In this document: positions 33,392 through 43,041 of the stretch, piece after piece
How positions within the stretch are numbered: position 1 is the first letter of the stretch
Layout of the letters: each line of letters starts with the position of its first letter
Source: Gemmata massiliana
GTDB taxonomy: Bacteria > Planctomycetota > Planctomycetia > Gemmatales > Gemmataceae
DNA length: 64,000 nucleotides
NCBI RefSeq assembly: GCF_901538265.1
Contig: NZ_LR593886.1
Coordinates: 1,178,001 to 1,242,000, forward strand
Direction: 5' to 3'
The notes under the pieces: generated by a model
Database searches by the model: none
What the model saw: the letters and a program-made list of their open reading frames with translations, nothing else
Told to the model about the DNA's origin: nothing
Translations under genes and position numbers: made by a program

Positions 33392-34570
33392 TTACGGTTT
33401 TGGCGCTGGGGGCGTTCGGGGGCGGTTCCGTTCGGCCGTGATCTCCTCGAACCGCTTCCGGTACTGGGCGGCTTCGGCGGGGTGGCCCAGGAGTGCCTCG
33501 CACCGGCTCATCGCGCTGTTGGTCTCGGGGATGTTCGGTGCCAGTTTCAGGGCCTTGCGGAGCATCGGCTCGGCGTTCGCAAGTTTGCTCTCGTCGAGAT
33601 TGAGGAGCCCGAGTTCGACCAGCGCGGAGAGACTATTCGGATCGTCCGCGAGCATCTGGTCCAGGAGCTTGCGCGATTCGGTGAAGTTCCCCAGTGTGCG
33701 CTGACCGGTGGCCACGAGGTACCGCAATCGGCGGTCGTCGGGCTTCTTCTCGCGCAAAATTTCGAGGTGCCGAACGCACTCCTGCGGTTGCACCTGGCTG
33801 ATCCCCAGCGCCAGGTACAACCGGGCATCGAAGTGATCCGGATCGAGCGCGAGCGCTTCGCGGAGCGCCGTGACGCTCTGCGCCTGATCGCGTGCGTAAG
33901 CGTAGACTCGCCCCCTCCACGTCAACCCCTGCACCTGATCGGCTCGTCCGGGGCGCTGGGCCAACCACGTGTCCGCGGCTTTGTGGAGCCGCGTTACGAC
34001 CGCGGGGTCGTCGCGTTCGGTGTCGATCGTGGCCGTGTGATTCGGCGCGAGAACCTTGAGTTTGCCTTCCAGGTACGCTTCCATGACGAACGGCGTTTCG
34101 GGTGCGTCCGGGCGCCCCACGAACGACTCGAACAATCGGTCCGCGTTGGTGAGGTTCCCGGACTGTACCGCCAGGAGGCTCGATTCGAGTTCGTAAGCCT
34201 CGTTCGCCGGGTTCTTCCGTAAGTAGGTTCCCAGGTGTTCTTTCGCGCGCGCGAATTCGCCCGCGCGCCGCGCTGTGCGTGCGGCCAGGAACAACGCTTG
34301 GGGGGAATCGGGGTTCTTGGACAGGTACTTCGTCAGGATCTCATCGGCCGCGTGGAAGTCGCGCTGATCGAGTGCGGCCCGGGCGTCACGGAGCGAGTTC
34401 GGGCCGAGCACTTCCCAGGCGCCCCACGCGACTCCAACGAGGAACCCCACGAGTGCGAGGCCGAACACGAGTTTGCGCTGCCGTTTCGACTTCACGGGCG
34501 GTTGAGGGGCTTTGGGGGCGGGCGCAGCCTTTTTTGACGGCGGGAGGGTGGTCGGCTTCCGTCGAGGCAT
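33392..34570 (-). CDS. Membrane-anchored TPR protein
   Basis: 392 residues: Lys/Pro-rich cytoplasmic N-terminus, one transmembrane helix (LVFGLALVGFLVGVAWGAW, about 35-53), then TPR repeats (about 60-380; for example FHAADEILTKYLSKNPDS and SALVELGLLNLDESKL). Ends 40 bp before the FG-GAP lipoprotein gene, so probably co-transcribed; an adaptor role is inferred. Confidence 0.8.
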   Translation of the reverse strand: MPRRKPTTLPPSKKAAPAPKAPQPPVKSKRQRKLVFGLALVGFLVGVAWGAWEVLGPNSLRDARAALDQRDFHAADEILTKYLSKNPDSPQALFLAARTARRAGEFARAKEHLGTYLRKNPANEAYELESSLLAVQSGNLTNADRLFESFVGRPDAPETPFVMEAYLEGKLKVLAPNHTATIDTERDDPAVVTRLHKAADTWLAQRPGRADQVQGLTWRGRVYAYARDQAQSVTALREALALDPDHFDARLYLALGISQVQPQECVRHLEILREKKPDDRRLRYLVATGQRTLGNFTESRKLLDQMLADDPNSLSALVELGLLNLDESKLANAEPMLRKALKLAPNIPETNSAMSRCEALLGHPAEAAQYRKRFEEITAERNRPRTPPAPKP

Positions 34571-34707
34571 GGTGCGGGTCTCGGAACGTGGTGCCCGTCA
34601 TTGTAGCGGCAACGCCCGGGAATGTGTGCTTCTGCGCGGGCCGCTTTCGTTAGAATGATCCACTCCTCCCGACTCGGTTCATTCCTCATCTATTAAGGGT
34701 CGCTGCC

Positions 34708-35856
34708 GTGCTACTCCGTGCCCCCATTGTCGCGGTCGTGTTGCTGGCCGCGTGTGTTCCCGGTGCTGCTGCCGAACCCGCCGCGTGGTGGGACGCGGAC
34801 GTTGAACAGGCGCTCAAGAGTGCGAAAGAGAACCGCCCGGAACTGGAACGCGCGCTGACCGATGTGCCGAAGGACCAGCGCAAGGGGATGGCGTTTCTCG
34901 TTGCGAACATGCCGGACGGGGATTTAAAAGCGCTGAAAGCCGAGTTCCTCCTGACCAACGTGGAACTGGCGTATAAGGCGCGCAAGGAGATGCCGTGGGG
35001 CAAGGACGTTCCCGAGGAAATCTTCCTGAACGACGTGCTGCCCTACGCGAACGTGGACGAGAAGCGGGATGCGTGGCGCAAGGAGTTCTACGAGCTGTGC
35101 GTGCCGATGGTGAAGAACTGCAAAACACCGACCGAGGCCGTACAGGTGCTCAACGCTGAGTTGTTCAAGAAGCTCAAACTCGGCTACTCGACGCAGCGCA
35201 AGGCGCCGAACCAGAGCCCGAAGGAGTCCATCGAGCAGGGGAAGGCGTCCTGCACGGGGCTCTCGATCGTGCTGAGCGACGCGGCCCGGTCCGTGGGTAT
35301 CCCGGCGCGGCTCGTCGGCACGCCGCTATGGTCTGATAAGCGCGGGAACCACACCTGGGTGGAGATTTGGGATAAGGGGTGGCACTTCACTGGGGCGTGT
35401 GAACCCGACCCGAGCGGGCTCGACCGCGGGTGGTTCGTCGGCGCCGCAGCGCAGGCCAAGAAGGACGTCCCCGAGCACGCGATCTACGCCGCCCGTTTCA
35501 AGAAGAGCCAACAGCACTTCCCGCTCGTGTGGGCGATGAAGAACAAGAACGTGCCCGCCGAGAACGTCACCGATCACTATGCGAAACCCGCTCCCAAAGC
35601 AGAGACTTTCCGCCTCGAAGTGAAGGTGATCGACGCGAACAAGAAGCGCGTCGCCGAGAAGGTCACCGTGACCGCCACCGCCGACGCGAAGAAGGCGTTC
35701 GACGGCACCTCACGCGGTGAAACGGCCGACACGAACGACTTCCTTACGTTTGAACTGCCGCCGAACGCAGAGTTTGTCGTGAAAGTCGGCGCTACGACCA
35801 AGACCATCAAGACCGGTGCGGCCGGTGAGAAAACGCTGGTCGAGATCCAGAAGTAA
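34708..35856 (+). CDS. Exported transglutaminase-like protein
   Basis: 382 residues with a signal peptide (MLLRAPIVAVVLLAACVPG). The transglutaminase-like core (about 160-250) has Cys in GKASCTGLS, His in NHTWVEIWD and a candidate third residue near GACEPDPSG. The C-terminal 80 residues form a beta-rich carboxypeptidase-regulatory-like domain. Probably a periplasmic cysteine protease/amidase-type protein. Confidence 0.8.
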   Translation: MLLRAPIVAVVLLAACVPGAAAEPAAWWDADVEQALKSAKENRPELERALTDVPKDQRKGMAFLVANMPDGDLKALKAEFLLTNVELAYKARKEMPWGKDVPEEIFLNDVLPYANVDEKRDAWRKEFYELCVPMVKNCKTPTEAVQVLNAELFKKLKLGYSTQRKAPNQSPKESIEQGKASCTGLSIVLSDAARSVGIPARLVGTPLWSDKRGNHTWVEIWDKGWHFTGACEPDPSGLDRGWFVGAAAQAKKDVPEHAIYAARFKKSQQHFPLVWAMKNKNVPAENVTDHYAKPAPKAETFRLEVKVIDANKKRVAEKVTVTATADAKKAFDGTSRGETADTNDFLTFELPPNAEFVVKVGATTKTIKTGAAGEKTLVEIQK

Positions 35857-35979
35857 CTGCTTTTCCTGGGACCGCGGGCGTCCCGCCCGCACTCCCATCC
35901 CCTGATAATTCACCACAAACAATAACCACACCTCGGACGTGCGGGCGAGCTGCCCGCGCCCCGGGATTGAGGAGCTTCG

Positions 35980-37227
35980 ATGCGCGTTTTCGCTCCCGTA
36001 CTTTTCCTCATCGCGTTCGCGGCGCCCGCATCTGCGGCACCGGACGCTGGCAAGTCTGCGGCTGCTCTCAAGGAACTGCAATCGGCACTCGACGCGAAAC
36101 CGGCCGCGCTTGCGGACCTCGCGGACAAGGATTTCGCGAAAGTCCCGCTGACGAAGGCCGACGCCGCGACCGCACGCGAACTGCTGTGGAAGGCCCACGC
36201 CGCCACTATCAAGAAGGAGCGCGCGGCCGAGGTGAAGGATCTGGTCATCAAGGACGGCAAACTGGAAATGCCGTTCTTCATGAAGACGTTCGGCGAGAAA
36301 CCCAAGGGCGGCCGGAGTCTGTGGATCTCGCTCCACGGCGGGGGCGGGGCGCCGAAGCAAGTGAACGACCAGCAGTGGGAAAACCAGAAGAAGCTTTACA
36401 CGGTGGAGGAGGGGATCTACCTCGCGCCGCGTGCGCCCACCAATACGTGGAACTTGTGGCACGAGGGGCACATCGACCGCATGTTCGGCCGGCTCATCGA
36501 AGACCTCATTGTGCTCGAAGACGTGAACCCGAACCGGGTGTACGTGCTCGGGTATTCGGCCGGTGGCGACGGCGTGTATCAGATGGGGCCGCGCATGGCC
36601 GATTACTGGGCCGGCGCCGCGATGATGGCGGGGCACCCCAACGGCGTGTCGCTGCTCTCGCTGCGGAACGTGCCGTTCGCGCTACAAGTGGGCGGTAACG
36701 ACACGGCTTACAATCGCCACAAAGTCGGGAAGGAGTACGGCGAGCAACTCGACAAGCTCCAGAAGGACGACCCGAAGGGCTACGAGCACTTCGTGAAGAT
36801 CCACGAGGGCAAGGGCCACTGGATGAACCTGGAGGACAAGGCCGCGCTGCCGTGGATGGCGAAGTTCACGCGCAACCCGGTCCCCGATCGCGTGGTGTGG
36901 AAGCAGACCGGCACTCCGCACGATCGCTCGTACTGGCTCGCGGTGCCGACGGCTGATGCGAAGGGGGATTCGCTCGTGATCGCGAAGCACACGGGGCAGG
37001 TGGTCGAGATCACGGACGCGGAGAAGGTGTCGAAGCTCCTGGTGCGGTTCGACGACCAGATGGCCGATCTCGACAAACCCGTGGAAGTGAAGCACGCGGG
37101 CAAAACGCTTTTCACCGGCCCCGCGCCGCGCACCGTGGGCACGCTGGTGAAGACGCTCAACGGCCGCGGCGACCTCGGGCTGATCTTCGACGCGGAAGTG
37201 GAAGTGACCGTCGGCGCGGGGAAGTAA
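35980..37227 (+). CDS. Exported alpha/beta-hydrolase, esterase/PHB-depolymerase-like
   Basis: 415 residues, signal peptide (VLFLIAFAAPASA). Oxyanion-hole strand LWISLHGGGGAPK, nucleophile elbow VYVLGYSAGGDG (Ser) and a late His in EGKGHWMN match the esterase D/LpqC-type fold. Co-oriented with, and 123 bp after, the transglutaminase gene. Palindromic spacer sequences (GCGGGCG/CGCCCGC types, 35872-35964) lie between. Confidence 0.8.
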   Translation: MRVFAPVLFLIAFAAPASAAPDAGKSAAALKELQSALDAKPAALADLADKDFAKVPLTKADAATARELLWKAHAATIKKERAAEVKDLVIKDGKLEMPFFMKTFGEKPKGGRSLWISLHGGGGAPKQVNDQQWENQKKLYTVEEGIYLAPRAPTNTWNLWHEGHIDRMFGRLIEDLIVLEDVNPNRVYVLGYSAGGDGVYQMGPRMADYWAGAAMMAGHPNGVSLLSLRNVPFALQVGGNDTAYNRHKVGKEYGEQLDKLQKDDPKGYEHFVKIHEGKGHWMNLEDKAALPWMAKFTRNPVPDRVVWKQTGTPHDRSYWLAVPTADAKGDSLVIAKHTGQVVEITDAEKVSKLLVRFDDQMADLDKPVEVKHAGKTLFTGPAPRTVGTLVKTLNGRGDLGLIFDAEVEVTVGAGK

Positions 37228-37416
37228 GCACGGTGGTCACAGGATGTGGGACTTGCGGTAGTGGTTGGTGGCGCCGAAACCGCTGACCATTACTGGAAAC
37301 GTCTCCTGACTCGCGCTGATCTGTGCGCCTATGAGTTGCGTAAGTAGAGGGCTGGAAAATGTTTGAATTTTCAGGTCTGCCACACCCAGATTCTTACCTC
37401 ATCAGCGTACCGGTCG

Positions 37417-38646
37417 TCAAAGGATACGCAGTAATCCGAGAGCGTCTTCGTCGCGATACCGGTGCCGACGCAATCGTTGCCAGATCTGGTCCGCTTCTCC
37501 GACGGGGCTTAAGAGGAACGCGAGTTCGCCTTTTGCTGGCATGACGAGACGTGCGCCGAGCCGTTCAGCCAACCCATCGAGTAATCCTACCGTTTGGTCT
37601 TCTCCGTCTCCGTATTCTTCTCGTGCTTCGATCCACAATTGTCGGAGCGCCGGGAGCCACGGCGCAGAGGCTAGCGCGTTTACCGACTCATCCGTCAGGC
37701 TAAAGGCGTCTAGGCACAGTCGGCGCAGGTTCTTGAGTTGCCGGCACTGAGCAAGTGTAACAATGTCCTCACCTTGGAGATCGGTGAACGAAAGATCGAG
37801 TTCGGTCAGTCCACTAAGCCCTTTCCACCGAAGCAACTGCAGCAGTGCCGGCCCGTCGAGCTGACAGTCACAAAAACCCAAGTGAGTCAGCCCGGTCAAC
37901 GACTGGGAATTGATCAGAGCCCGAATGCCGGATTCACCGAGGAAGTGGCTTGTACGGTTGTCGCTCCTCACCGTCAACTTACGGACAGTTCCGAGGTGAC
38001 CCGCGCTCGCGAGGGCCATCAGCCCATCATTTTCAATTTGGCTACCGTCGAAATCCAGTACCGTAAGGTTGCGCAAGTGGCCACCCGAGGCCACAAATCG
38101 CGCAGCCGCGGGCTCATCGGGGTAGGGCACTTCGAGGTGGACAAGGTCCAAATTGGCGAGATAAGGGGATGCGACCACGCGACCAACTATCCCCGTAGCT
38201 CCTTCGCAACTGAGACCCGCGAGCCGCGTCAGAAGTGGCGAACCTGCCAACCACTCAGCATCAGACTCTCCAGTTAAATAGAAGTCTGCCATCCGAATCG
38301 GTGCCACGGAGAAGGCCGCCTCGACGCGCTCGCGGACTCGGTCATCTCCAAACTGTACCCCAGCAAGGAACCCGCGGTGGTAGACGTGTGGCAAGTCGCC
38401 AATAAGAGATTTGGCCAGCAAATTGGAGGCTTGCCACGCCGCGATGAGGCGGTGCTTTAGGCTTTCGTTCGGAGGGGCGTCGGTCGGTCTGCGATCCCAC
38501 TCGATGTGGAGGCGGATGAACGTCGCGTGGGCGTGCGCAGCGTCAGAGGTGGCGTTCTCGTCGAGCCAGTCGGCGTAGGCTAGGCGCGGAGTATCTTCTT
38601 CCGGTCGTGCAAGAATCGCGGCGTGTAGTGCGTCGCCGTCGTTCAT
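37417..38646 (-). CDS. TIGR02996 / leucine-rich-repeat protein
   Basis: 409 residues. The N-terminal ~50 residues (DALHAAILARPEEDTPRLAY then ADWLDEN) are the TIGR02996 planctomycete repeat-companion domain. Leucine-rich repeats follow (LTGLTHLGFCDCQLDGPALL, LSGLTELDLSFTDLQGEDI). No signal peptide; likely a cytosolic binding protein of a Gemmata-expanded family. Confidence 0.85.
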   Translation of the reverse strand: MNDGDALHAAILARPEEDTPRLAYADWLDENATSDAAHAHATFIRLHIEWDRRPTDAPPNESLKHRLIAAWQASNLLAKSLIGDLPHVYHRGFLAGVQFGDDRVRERVEAAFSVAPIRMADFYLTGESDAEWLAGSPLLTRLAGLSCEGATGIVGRVVASPYLANLDLVHLEVPYPDEPAAARFVASGGHLRNLTVLDFDGSQIENDGLMALASAGHLGTVRKLTVRSDNRTSHFLGESGIRALINSQSLTGLTHLGFCDCQLDGPALLQLLRWKGLSGLTELDLSFTDLQGEDIVTLAQCRQLKNLRRLCLDAFSLTDESVNALASAPWLPALRQLWIEAREEYGDGEDQTVGLLDGLAERLGARLVMPAKGELAFLLSPVGEADQIWQRLRRHRYRDEDALGLLRIL

Positions 38647-38717
38647 GATGTCTTCTCTTCCTGTACTCTGTGCGAACGCCGATCGACGTGAACCGGTTTC
38701 TCAGGAGATTCTGCCTA

Positions 38718-40484
38718 CTATCGCGTCTTTTCTTTCACCTCGGTACCAGTTTCCGGGTTGATGCGCAGGTTCAGTTTCTCGTTCGCGTTGGTGTAGAAGA
38801 AGAACCCGAACATCATTTCGTGGCGCGTCTGCGGGCCGTTGCGCACGGTCGCCTGCGGGTCCGGGTTGTACGGGTTGAACGCCGAGTTATCGTACCGGGC
38901 CACGCACTCCAGGCGCGTGCCCTTGGGCAGCACCTTCTTGCCCGGCTCCCAGCGGTATGGTACCTGCCACGAGAAGTTGTAGTTCGCGACGACGAGGAGC
39001 GGGTCGCGCGTGCCGTCGGGCGCGTGCGCGGTGAACGTCATGTCCTTCCCGCGCAAGTGCATGTGGGCGAACAGACCGACCCCCACCACGTCGGTATCGA
39101 GCACGCGGCGCGCGGTCACTTTGTGCGCCGGCGCGCCGGGCGGGATCGCAAACTTGCTGTCCGTGAGCTGGATGTTGCGGAGCTGCTGTTGCACGACATT
39201 ACGCGGGTACCGCAGCCCAACCGACAGGCGGCACTTTTCCTCTTTGCCGGTCGAAACGAAGTGGATTTGCAGCGCGAGAATCGATCCTTTTGGGATCCGG
39301 AACGCGACGCCGCTATCAAGATTCATCGGCTCGCCGCCGGGCACGTACCCGGTGACGAAGTTCTCTTCCTTGAAACCCGACGCGAGGCTACCGAACGCGA
39401 GGTTGGCGTGGTGCAGCACGCGCGGGTTGTCGGACGTGATTTGTACTCCCTGCACCCATGTGTCTTCGGTGAAGTTGTGTAGCAGGATCGCGTACTTGTA
39501 CGGGATGTCTCCTTTGGTGGGCAGCTCGAAGTTCGTTGACTCCAGTACCAGATCCGGCTTCCCGATGAGCCATTTGTCCTTCGACTCGCTCGGCGGCGCG
39601 GGCACTTTCGTGAGGTCACCCGGTGCGGCGTCGGTACGAGCCCAGTCGGTGAGGACGGTGCGCTCGTCGTCCGACAACCCGCGCCGGTTCACGAACGGCC
39701 CGAAGTCGTGGATCGCGAACCACGGCGGCATCCGTTGGTCCCGGACGACTTCCGCGATCGCGGCGGCTCGTGCGGACGCTTGCTTGTAGGTCGTGAGCGC
39801 GAACGGTGCTGACCCGCCGGCTTTGTGGCACTCCGCGCAGTGCTTCCGGAGAATCGGCGCCACGTGCTCGGCGAAGTTCACATTCTTTGGCTTCGTCGAC
39901 TTGGGGAACGTGATCGGGCAGCCGTCGACCTCGGTTTCGGGCGTTGCGACTTTCTGGCCCGCGAGTACCGCGTCGAGCGCGTCTTTGAGTTCGTGGGTCG
40001 TGGGCTTCGCGCGGTTCCCGCGGAGCCGGTATTGGTCGTCGATGCGCCCGCGGTAGCGGATCGCGTGATCGGCATCGAGCACGACCACCTCCGGCGTGCG
40101 CTTCACCCCGAGTGCGCGGGCGACCGAGCCGTCGAAATCCTTCACGAAGGGGAACTCGACGTCGTACTTCACCGACTGCGTGGCGATCGCGATGAGCGTG
40201 TCTTCGTCGGCCGCGTTGACCGCGACAAACTGGACCCCTTTGGGGCGGTATTCTGTTTCGAGCGCCTGGAGCGTGGGTAAGTACCGCTGAACGACCGGGC
40301 ACGTCGTGTTGGTGAACACGAATACGAGTGCCTTCTTCGTCCCGAAGTCGGCCGAGGTGCGCGGGAGCGATCGCGTGTCCGTGAATTTGAGCTTGTCGAC
40401 ACGGGTGCCGATCTTCACTGCGTCTTCTGAGCGCGCTGTGTGAGCCGAAAGGAGTACGAACACGAGTGCGAAGAGGGGGCGCAT
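38718..40484 (-). CDS. Redoxin / cytochrome c / monooxygenase-like fusion protein
   Basis: 588 residues from ATG 40484, which starts a signal peptide (LFALVFVLLSAHTARS). Thioredoxin-fold redoxin domain (about 20-190, with FTNTTCPVVQRYLP and one Cys), a heme c site CAECH (about residue 216) in a short cytochrome segment, then a beta-rich C-terminal half (about 310-588) with His pairs (LHHANLAF, GLFAHMHLRGKD) as in copper type II ascorbate-dependent monooxygenases. An exported redox enzyme of unknown substrate. The redoxin has a single Cys. Confidence 0.8.
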   Translation of the reverse strand: MRPLFALVFVLLSAHTARSEDAVKIGTRVDKLKFTDTRSLPRTSADFGTKKALVFVFTNTTCPVVQRYLPTLQALETEYRPKGVQFVAVNAADEDTLIAIATQSVKYDVEFPFVKDFDGSVARALGVKRTPEVVVLDADHAIRYRGRIDDQYRLRGNRAKPTTHELKDALDAVLAGQKVATPETEVDGCPITFPKSTKPKNVNFAEHVAPILRKHCAECHKAGGSAPFALTTYKQASARAAAIAEVVRDQRMPPWFAIHDFGPFVNRRGLSDDERTVLTDWARTDAAPGDLTKVPAPPSESKDKWLIGKPDLVLESTNFELPTKGDIPYKYAILLHNFTEDTWVQGVQITSDNPRVLHHANLAFGSLASGFKEENFVTGYVPGGEPMNLDSGVAFRIPKGSILALQIHFVSTGKEEKCRLSVGLRYPRNVVQQQLRNIQLTDSKFAIPPGAPAHKVTARRVLDTDVVGVGLFAHMHLRGKDMTFTAHAPDGTRDPLLVVANYNFSWQVPYRWEPGKKVLPKGTRLECVARYDNSAFNPYNPDPQATVRNGPQTRHEMMFGFFFYTNANEKLNLRINPETGTEVKEKTR

Positions 40485-40500
40485 ATCAAACCTCGCAGAA

Positions 40501-40620
40501 GGAGCGTGCGGGGTATGAAAAAAGGAGCGTGCGGGGTATGAAAAAGCATACCCCCTCCCTGAAGGGAAAGGGAAGAAAGAACAGTAGACTGCTCTTCCTC
40601 CCCTTCCCTTCAGGGAGGGG
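40501..40620. repeat. Direct repeat plus 17-bp palindromic element upstream of the redoxin gene
   Basis: GGAGCGTGCGGGGTATGAAA occurs at 40501-40520 and again at 40524-40543. Then CCCCTCCCTGAAGGGAA (40552-40568) and its inverted copy (40604-40620) flank a 35-bp centre. Looks like an interspersed palindromic element of the REP/MITE class; the copy number is not known from this window. Confidence 0.55.
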
Positions 40621-40644
40621 GTTGGGGGGTAGGTTCTTCCGCGC

Positions 40645-40956
40645 CTACTCGTCGGACGGCTTTGCGGTGGAGCCGGGCGCGGGCGGGGTGGAGCCGGGCA
40701 TACCGGGGTACGCACCGGGCAGGTTCGCCATCACGGTTTGGTTCTTCGACTGTACCTCGCCAGAGGCGTCGAGGAAGATCTTGTCTTGCAGGATCTCCTG
40801 GATCACGATCGCCATGCGGTCCGAAATGCCGCGCGCGTCCACTTGCGGCTTGGCGCCCGTGTTCAGCGCCACCATGCGCTTCTGGATGAGCGTGGACAGT
40901 TTGAACCGCCCGCCCACCTTGTTCACGATCCCTTCTTCTTTCAGTTCGTCGAGCAT
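40645..40956 (-). CDS. rpoZ: RNA polymerase omega subunit (RpoZ-like)
   Basis: 103 residues. The N-terminal half ([21 protein letters not shown]) has the RFxLSxLxxKR signature of omega, which helps assemble RNA polymerase. The Pro/Gly-rich C-terminus is dispensable-looking. Placed right after gmk, as in other bacteria, 10 bp downstream of its stop. Confidence 0.85.
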   Translation of the reverse strand: MLDELKEEGIVNKVGGRFKLSTLIQKRMVALNTGAKPQVDARGISDRMAIVIQEILQDKIFLDASGEVQSKNQTVMANLPGAYPGMPGSTPPAPGSTAKPSDE

Positions 40957-40966
40957 GCGGTTCTCC

Positions 40967-41623
40967 CTAGGTGTTGAAGCGCTCGCGGATGACTCGTTCG
41001 AGTTCGCGGACGGCTTCGGAAAGTTCGCTGTTTATGATCCGGTGCTGAAACTCGTTGGCCCGTGCTAGCTCTTCTTGGGCCGTAGCCAATCGCCGTTTGA
41101 TCCGTTCTTCGCTCGTGTCGTTCCGCCCGCGGAGCCGGGCTTCCAGTTCCGGAAAGCTCGGCGGTTCGATGAACACCGACAGGTGATCGTTCGGGAGTTT
41201 CTCGCGGATGCGTGCCGCGCCCTGCACGTCGATCACCAGAATCACGCCCGTGCCCCGTGCCCGGTGCGGGTCCACTTCACTCTTGGGCGTGCCGTAGAAG
41301 TCGCGTCCGAACACCACCGCGTGTTCCAGTAACCGGTCGTCGTCAATGGCCCGGCGGAACTCGTCCTCGCTCCAAAAGTGGTAGTCGGTGCCGTCTACCT
41401 CGCCCGGGCGTTCTCCCCGGGTCGTCGCGGTCACCGCGCGTCGGAGGGGTAAGGTCGCTTTCGTTTCGGCGAGCAACCGGTCCACAACGGTCGTTTTCCC
41501 AACCCCACTGGGACCGGAAACGACAATCAAAGGAGCGCGGAGCGTGGAACGTGGAGCGCGGAGTTCGGAACCGGTGGGCAGTCCGCCGGCCACGCACTCG
41601 GCTGTCGAGGGATCGTTCCGCAT
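40967..41623 (-). CDS. gmk: Guanylate kinase
   Basis: 218 residues. P-loop [14 protein letters not shown]-binding [18 protein letters not shown], lid and [13 protein letters not shown]. Phosphorylates GMP to GDP. The first 28 residues look like translated spacer repeat; the true start is uncertain, since no in-frame ATG lies closer. Gene order yicC-gmk-rpoZ is conserved in bacteria. Confidence 0.92.
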   Translation of the reverse strand: MRNDPSTAECVAGGLPTGSELRAPRSTLRAPLIVVSGPSGVGKTTVVDRLLAETKATLPLRRAVTATTRGERPGEVDGTDYHFWSEDEFRRAIDDDRLLEHAVVFGRDFYGTPKSEVDPHRARGTGVILVIDVQGAARIREKLPNDHLSVFIEPPSFPELEARLRGRNDTSEERIKRRLATAQEELARANEFQHRIINSELSEAVRELERVIRERFNT

Positions 41624-41649
41624 TCCGCGCTCCGCACTCCGCGTTTCGG

Positions 41650-42528
41650 CTACTCCACGTTTTGGACCTGCTCGCGCAGCTTCTCCAGCGTCGATTTCAT
41701 CTCAACGACGTGCCGGCTGATGGCCACGTCGCCGGCCTTCGAGCCGATCGTGTTCGTCTCGCGGCCCATTTCCTGGATGACGAATTCGAGTTTGCGCCCG
41801 GCCTCGTCGCCCTTGCGGATCAGTTCCGCGAACTGTTCGAGGTGGCTCGTCAGTCGCATCACCTCTTCGGACACGTCGGTGCGGTCGGCGAACAGCGCGA
41901 CCTCGCGGATGACGGTTTCCGCGTTCAGCACGAGTCCCGCGTCCGCGACCGCCTGTCGCACGCGGTCCAGGATGCGCTGGCGGTACTCGGTCACGACCCC
42001 GGGCAACAGCGTGCGAATGGCCGCGAGTTGCTCCGCGATGACAGCGTGGTGGGCGAGCAGTTCCGCCGCGACCGCTTTGCCCTCTTCGCGCCGCATCTGG
42101 TTGAGCTTCACCAGAGCGGCATCAAGAGCCTTTTCGACCACCGGCCATTCGTCGTCGGGTGGCGTACCGCCGTTGCGTGTTTCGGGAGCCACTCCCGGTA
42201 AACTCAGCGCGCCCGCCGAGAGCGGCGCAACTAATTCCGGGGTACCGGCTTCGGCGCACGAGGTCCGAATCTGCTTCAGGTAATCGGCCAGGACTTTGGT
42301 GTTCAGTGCGGGGGCCGCCGCGTGTCCCTGGCGCTCGACCCGAATGTGAACGTGGAGCGTGCCGCGCCGGACGTGTCGGCGGACGACCTTCTCCAGTTCG
42401 CTCTCGTAGAGTGGGTACGGGTCCGAGCCGCGGACGGTCAGCTTCAGGTGCCGGTTGTTGACCGCTCGCACTTCGACGGACACACCGAGGGCGTCGGTCT
42501 CGATGCGGGCCGCGCCGAACCCGGTCAT
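41650..42528 (-). CDS. yicC: YicC-family endoribonuclease-like protein
   Basis: 292 residues from ATG 42528 (MTGFGAARIET), the canonical YicC start. YicC_N motifs VEVRAVNNRHLKL and the C-terminal DUF1732 GRKLEFVIQEMGRETNTIGS with KSTLEKLREQVQNVE end. YicC proteins are reported to be metal-dependent RNases. Lies 27 bp before gmk. Confidence 0.9.
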   Translation of the reverse strand: MTGFGAARIETDALGVSVEVRAVNNRHLKLTVRGSDPYPLYESELEKVVRRHVRRGTLHVHIRVERQGHAAAPALNTKVLADYLKQIRTSCAEAGTPELVAPLSAGALSLPGVAPETRNGGTPPDDEWPVVEKALDAALVKLNQMRREEGKAVAAELLAHHAVIAEQLAAIRTLLPGVVTEYRQRILDRVRQAVADAGLVLNAETVIREVALFADRTDVSEEVMRLTSHLEQFAELIRKGDEAGRKLEFVIQEMGRETNTIGSKAGDVAISRHVVEMKSTLEKLREQVQNVE

Positions 42529-42603
42529 GCTGAGCAACACGCCGGTGGCCTCGCGGAAAAGGGACACGGTAACGGGCGGGACGGTTCGGGAGAGGGAACG
42601 CAC

Positions 42604-42630
42604 GAACCGCTCCGTCGTTGGGAGCGGTTC
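42604..42630. terminator. Hairpin between secG and yicC
   Basis: GAACCGCTCC (42604-42613) with GGAGCGGTTC (42621-42630), 7-nt loop; no T tract. It sits just upstream of yicC and just after secG on the minus strand. Confidence 0.4.
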
Positions 42631-42654
42631 GCGTAAATTCGATTTTCGCCTAAC

Positions 42655-42957
42655 TCAGCTCGTGATCGTCGTTTGCGAGCTGTTCTTGTCGGCTTCCACG
42701 TTGTACTTGACGACCTTGACGTGGATCATGATGACCAGCACCCACACGCCCGCGAGCCACAGGGTGATCTTCACGAACTGGTCCGCGGCGCGCGACCCGA
42801 ACGGGCTGGACCCGCCCGCCCCACCGAACGCACCGGCCAGCCCGCCGCCCTTACCGCGCTGGATCAGCACGAGCAGCATCAGCAGGAAGCCGATCGCGAG
42901 AACGATGACGTTGAGTGCGTGCGAGTACCAAGCGGCGGCGAAAAGATCCACGACCAA
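42655..42957 (-). CDS. secG: Preprotein translocase subunit SecG
   Basis: 100 residues, starting at TTG 42957 or GTG 42951. Two transmembrane helices (VIVLAIGFLLMLLVLIQ and LAGVWVLVIMIHV) with the Gly-rich loop GKGGGLAGAFGG, typical of SecG in the SecYEG channel. Upstream gene is tpiA, a common arrangement. Confidence 0.88.
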   Translation of the reverse strand: MVVDLFAAAWYSHALNVIVLAIGFLLMLLVLIQRGKGGGLAGAFGGAGGSSPFGSRAADQFVKITLWLAGVWVLVIMIHVKVVKYNVEADKNSSQTTITS

Positions 42958-43041
42958 CCTCCACTCTGCGGGCGGCGTTCGTGCCGCCGTGCCTGACCGG
43001 TTGAACTGTTACTCTAGTAACGATCGTACCCATCGAAAAGG

